Source: Eutreptiella sp. 'Long Island Sound 2002'
Lineage: Eukaryota; Euglenozoa; Euglenophyceae; Eutreptiales; Eutreptiaceae
DNA: 64,000 nt
Assembly (NCBI GenBank): GCA_964036045.1
Contig: OZ038385.1
Coordinates: 22,209,813 to 22,273,812, forward strand
Direction of reading: 5' to 3'
Positions within the stretch are counted from its first letter, which is position 1, and the number at the start of each line of letters is the position of its first letter. The translations under genes and the position numbers were made by a program. Positions 61,101 to 64,000 of the stretch are shown piece after piece. The notes under the pieces are model-generated. The model was given only the letters and a program-made list of their open reading frames with translations. It had not been told where the DNA came from and searched no databases.

Positions 61101-64000
61101 CAAAATAATCCAATCCAATTTGCCCCAACCTCTGGGATACGCTTTCTCTGCCCAAGGCTTCCTCTAGGTTAACAGCCTTCACTCGCACATCTGCCCTGTG
61201 CTTCAGGACCTCTTTGGCTGTCAATCCTTCTTGCCCCAGATCAAGGAACCATCCCCCAGATACTAGCAGAGGTACACAGTCTAAAGCTGAATCCCCATGC
61301 CTACAGTTCAGGACCACGTCAACCTTGGATGCCCCCACTAGGGCAAGGAGATTCTCGTTCAATAGACCAGGTTGGTCTGTAATGACCACGCAAGCCACGC
61401 CCTGCGCTTGCAGGCTTGATGCCATCTTGGCACTTTCGGTAGTTCCAATCACCCTTGCACCCCTTTGCTTCGCAACTTGGAGCGCCATCCTGCCTGACGG
61501 GCCACTGATACCATGGACAACAACTTGTTGCCCTGCCTGCAGTTGTGCAATCCCAACGAAGGCATGCTCCATCAGCAAGTAGGAAGCAGGGATCCCGGCA
61601 GCCTGGGTCGTACTCAGATGCCTGGGGATGTGGGCGACGGTCTCGGTGGATACCCGGGTCGATGAGCGGAGACCCTCGTACCCGAGCCCAAATATGCGAT
61701 CACCGATGGCAAAGCCCTCCACAGCTGCGCCAACCGCAATCACCTCTCCGCTGAACTCCGAGATCCAATTGGGCTGTCGAGTCAGATTCACTGCGCGCAA
61801 CAGATCGCAGAACTTGATGCTGCTGGCAAGCAGGCGGACATCCAACATATCCGGTGGCAACGGACCCGCAGGGGCGTCATGTGCATGGAAAGCGACATCA
61901 CCCAAAAACCCCGCGCCACTTGGGTGCACATCGACAACAGCGCCCTTCAATACAGGCGAGTGTTTCTCAGCGTGCAGACGAGGAACGTACCGCTCTCCTC
62001 CCTGAAGAGCCACTTCACAGGGGACTACAACGGGTCCGTCTTTGCTGCTCGCAAAGTAATGCTTGAACTCCTCCACAACTGATTGCCCAGAAGTGCTGCT
62101 ATCCGTGTCCAAACACAGCAGGTTGAGGCCTGCGAGCTCGGCTCGTGCAGAACGGGCAAGACCCCAGACTCCTGCAAGATTGACCCCTCTCTCGTCGATC
62201 TCAAGGTGTTGTACACATCGAGTAACAACCATAACACATGGTAGAGCACCACCAGATCCGTGCGAGCTCCCAATTGCCTTCACAATGTACAGCACCACCA
62301 TGAGCACCGTCTCTACAGCAACCTCACTTCCTGCAACAACAATGATTCCGTCCCAGCCCTGCTCTTGTACCCAACCTGTGACCTCACCTGGTGACGTCTG
62401 ACCACCCATTCGTTTCTTCGTGCACTTGGATCCAAACTCAGATGCAAACTGCTCCACAACCTCATCTTCGTCTCCTCCATAAACGAGCAGACATCCGGTA
62501 GACATCTGAGCGTCTGTTTTAGCCAACAACGTTGCTGGCTGCCACTTCAGCGCATACTCAACGCCGGCTTCCTTGTGGGCACCGCCACCGATACTCGACA
62601 CACTGCGAAGGTGCAGTCCCTCCAGCATCATCACCACCTGACCGTCGCCGTCCGTCATCAATACGTTGGCAACCACTTCTGTGTCAGCGCTTTGCATGTC
62701 ACTAGTGACCACAGCATGACCTTGCAGTAGGCTGCTGCCATGCTTGCACACTGTGATCGTATCCACCAGTACAGGCACCATCATCTTGCTCACCCTGTCA
62801 CCCAGGGCTGCAAACACCAGATGGAAGGCACCATCGAGCAAAGCAGGATGAATGTTGAATTCCTTCCACCACCCGGATGCAGCCATCAGCGTACCCAACG
62901 CCTCGCCGACGCCAGTGAAGCATTCAGTTACCGTGCGGAACTCGGGACCGTACATCAGTCCAAGGCCTGCCAGCGTGTCGTACAATGCGCTGACATCTAG
63001 GGGATGGGTACAGCGCTGTGCTGCTGCCTGCAGCTTGGAAGCTTGATCTGGCAGTGACCCCCGTTGGCTCCGTACTGCCCCTCGCACGTGCACAGTACTC
63101 TCTTCAGGGTCTGACACGTCATAGCTGCAGATGACAAACTCGTCCTCCTCCTCGAACCGGCATTCCATCATGGTCTGCGCTACCTTGGGCGCTGTAGAGG
63201 GCAACACAAGTGGCAGTTCAATTGCCAAATCTTGGAGAATCACGTTGGTTGACGCGTTCTCGTGCTTCACACGTGGTACCGCTGCTGCCACCATCTCAAC
63301 AAACATCGCTCCGGGCACCACCACCTTCGCGTCTACCACGTGGTCTTTCACCAAGCGGTGCAGCTTTGGGCCCACCCGCACTGTGTACCCTGTGTTATCC
63401 GCCAACTGCTGCTGTAGCATGGCGTGTGGTGGCACGCGGTGCCAGGGGTATCGCTGGGGCTGTAATGGCAGAATCTCACGTTTGACACACGCAACCGGGG
63501 CACGCTGCAGGATCACATGGCCGTTGGTGCCCCCGAACCCGAAGCTGCTGACGCCTGCGGCGCCGTGGGGCTGCGGCAGGGCCACGCTTGCCGTGGGGAA
63601 AACTACCGGGTGCCCTTGCAGCTCCATCCAGGGGTTGACCTGCCTCAAGTGGAGGTTGGGCGGGACCCGCGCGTGCTGCAATGCCAGGACGCACTTGATC
63701 ATGCCTGCTATCCCGGCCGCCGCCTCTAAGTGCCCCACAACCGTCTTCAACGCCCCCAGCACCAGCGGCTGCTGCGCGGTGCGGTCGCGCGAAAGGACCG
63801 CCAGCAGCGCACCCACCTCCAACGGATCCCCGAGCTTTGTGCCGGTGCCGTGGCACTCAAGGTACTGGACAGCCGTGGATGCCACGCCGGCGTGGTCCAG
63901 GGCGTCGGTGATGCACCGCTGCTGTGCGGGGCCGTTGGGGGCAGTCAGTACCGCTGACGTGCCATCCTGGTTGACAGATGTGCCGCGCACAAGCCCATGC
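42280..64000 (-). CDS. Giant type I PKS exon (5' partial): KS1 end and modules 1-5, KS6 start
   Basis: One open frame of 7240 codons is cut by the window edge; the three codons before the GTG at 63990 continue the KS1 reading, so the start lies outside. Order: KS1 end-DH-ER-KR-ACP, KS2-DH-ER-KR-ACP, then three KS-DH-KR-ACP modules and the first two thirds of KS6. There is no AT: only about 50 residues separate each KS from its DH. Every complete KS has its Cys and both His. DHs have HxxxGxxxxP (HKVNGDPVVP, HKVNGDVLVP) and LLDGAFH. KRs have SGGLNGIG, FSSVTAALG and CNYGAANA. ACPs have GLDSLTAVEF. The protein would extend and reduce a polyketide chain using malonyl units loaded in trans. With the other exons the gene encodes about 12,400 visible residues. 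Confidence 0.88.
43226..47108 (-). other. PKS module 5: KS5-DH-KR-ACP5
   Basis: KS5 (47108-45848, type B, Cys 46609-46611) and DH (45795-44945) are near-identical to module 4. The KR (about 44258-43560) matches modules 1-4 up to GPWSETGMA (about 43703) and then switches to unrelated sequence (ARADLLHAAKAFGFKPL). ACP5 (about 43475-43260, LQLGLDSLTAVEVRN) is a different ACP in more GC-rich DNA. The module is a hybrid of the amplified cassette and the GC-rich scaffold. Confidence 0.82.
47174..51044 (-). other. PKS module 4: KS4-DH-KR-ACP4
   Basis: KS4 (51044-49780) is type B: after GVFVGC it reads MFYDFFTDSDETGAY, with DTACSSS (Cys 50545-50547), THGTGT and IGHCEGAAG. The DH (about 49730-48870) has HKVNGDVLVP. 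There is no ER: RYVPRL runs through a 19-residue linker to the KR (48190-47500). ACP4 (47402-47174) has its own helix-1 variant (LLQDLVAPDTVID). Predicted product: alpha,beta-double bond. Confidence 0.85.
51110..54972 (-). other. PKS module 3: KS3-DH-KR-ACP3
   Basis: KS3 (54972-53719) is type A: GVFVGCASVDYSRIRAPGG, DTACSSS (Cys 54472-54474), THGTGT and NVGHLEATAG. The DH (53664-52800) has HKVNGDPVVP. No ER is present (linker LMPQSSTSAASTAMPVF). The KR is at about 52130-51430 and the ACP at 51338-51110. Predicted product: alpha,beta-double bond. Confidence 0.85.
55034..59868 (-). other. PKS module 2: KS2-DH-ER-KR-ACP
   Basis: KS2 (59868-58615, type A, Cys 59368-59370), DH (about 58560-57700), a structural half-KR (57694-57090), ER (about 57079-56064), KR (56056-55334) and ACP (55269-55034). 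The ER belongs to the medium-chain dehydrogenase type; its nucleotide-binding turn reads HGISGPSGRMA, a divergent form of the usual HxxxGGVG. Fully reducing set, so a saturated unit is predicted. Confidence 0.85.
59934..64000 (-). other. PKS module 1 (partial): KS1 end-DH-ER-KR-ACP
   Basis: The KS1 end (64000-63505) is in GC-rich DNA and has LECHGTGT and VGHLEAAAG; its active Cys lies outside the window. The DH (about 63455-62592) has HVVDAKVVVP, with Ala for the Gly of HxxxGxxxxP. Half-KR to about 61985, ER 61975-60960, KR 60952-60230 and ACP 60165-59934 (Ser codon 60060-60058) follow. The KR has HSAGILADGLL; keeping the Asp of the LDD fingerprint suggests B-type stereochemistry (inference). 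A fully reduced unit is predicted. Confidence 0.82.

Larger units (their letters stand above)
43703..63226 (-). repeat. Homogenised tandem array of DH-to-KS units (about 19.5 kb)
   Basis: Near-identical DNA recurs at periods of 4896, 4896, 3936 and 3936 bp, measured on the DH/half-KR region: 62025, 57129, 52233, 48297 and 44361 mark the same site. Identity begins inside DH1 at DLAIELPLVLPS (about 63226) and ends inside KR5 at GPWSETGMA (about 43703). The 960-bp period difference is loss of an ER block (969 nt) plus a 9-nt longer KS type. Differences between copies are confined to small patches. Confidence 0.92.

Noticed and set aside
32973-63226. Repeated plus-strand frames of 60-330 codons recurring at each module
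   Set aside because: They recur only because the PKS DNA is repeated and are antisense to conserved domains.

Overview
The window comes from a nuclear genome of a eukaryote, most likely a microalga or related protist. It has GT-AG spliceosomal introns, long non-coding stretches with microsatellites and G/C homopolymers, and part of a giant multimodular type I polyketide synthase (PKS). Haptophytes, stramenopiles and chromerid or dinoflagellate-like alveolates all fit; the sequence does not decide between them.

Layout. 1-3076 (+): the 3' part of a gene in three visible exons, joining the end of a CPA2-type cation/proton antiporter to three ACT-like domains and a disordered tail. 3077-21402: about 18 kb with no gene I can support. 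It holds a duplicated 188-bp exon-like cassette, microsatellites, many G/C homopolymers, an AT-rich block at about 10.65-14.9 kb and small repeats. 21403-64000 (-): the 3' part of one PKS gene that enters from beyond the right edge. It appears as separate long open frames, but four GT-AG introns join them in phase and each join restores a split KS, KR, ACP or AT domain. About 12,400 residues are visible and the start is missing.

PKS order, 5' to 3': KS1(partial)-DH-ER-KR-ACP | KS2-DH-ER-KR-ACP | KS3-DH-KR-ACP | KS4-DH-KR-ACP | KS5-DH-KR-ACP | KS6-AT*-ACP-ACP | ACP-MT-KR | ACP-MT-KR | KS7-AT*-KR-ACP | KS8-AT*-stop. Modules 1-5 have no AT. The three AT-like domains (AT*) all have glycine where the nucleophilic serine should be, so the line appears to depend on an acyltransferase supplied in trans. 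KS, KR and ACP catalytic residues are otherwise intact. By colinearity, modules 1-2 would leave saturated units and modules 3-5 a conjugated triene. The two KS-less ACP-MT-KR units would methylate and reduce, and module 7 would leave a hydroxyl; this chemistry is inference.

Modules 1-5 and the two ACP-MT-KR units are near-identical tandem copies of moderate GC (about 45-55% in lines I counted), set in a much more GC-rich frame (about 68-77%) that carries KS1 and the KS-AT* modules. The amplified unit runs from DH to the next KS, and KS type follows the reduction state set by the preceding module, as in bacterial trans-AT PKSs.
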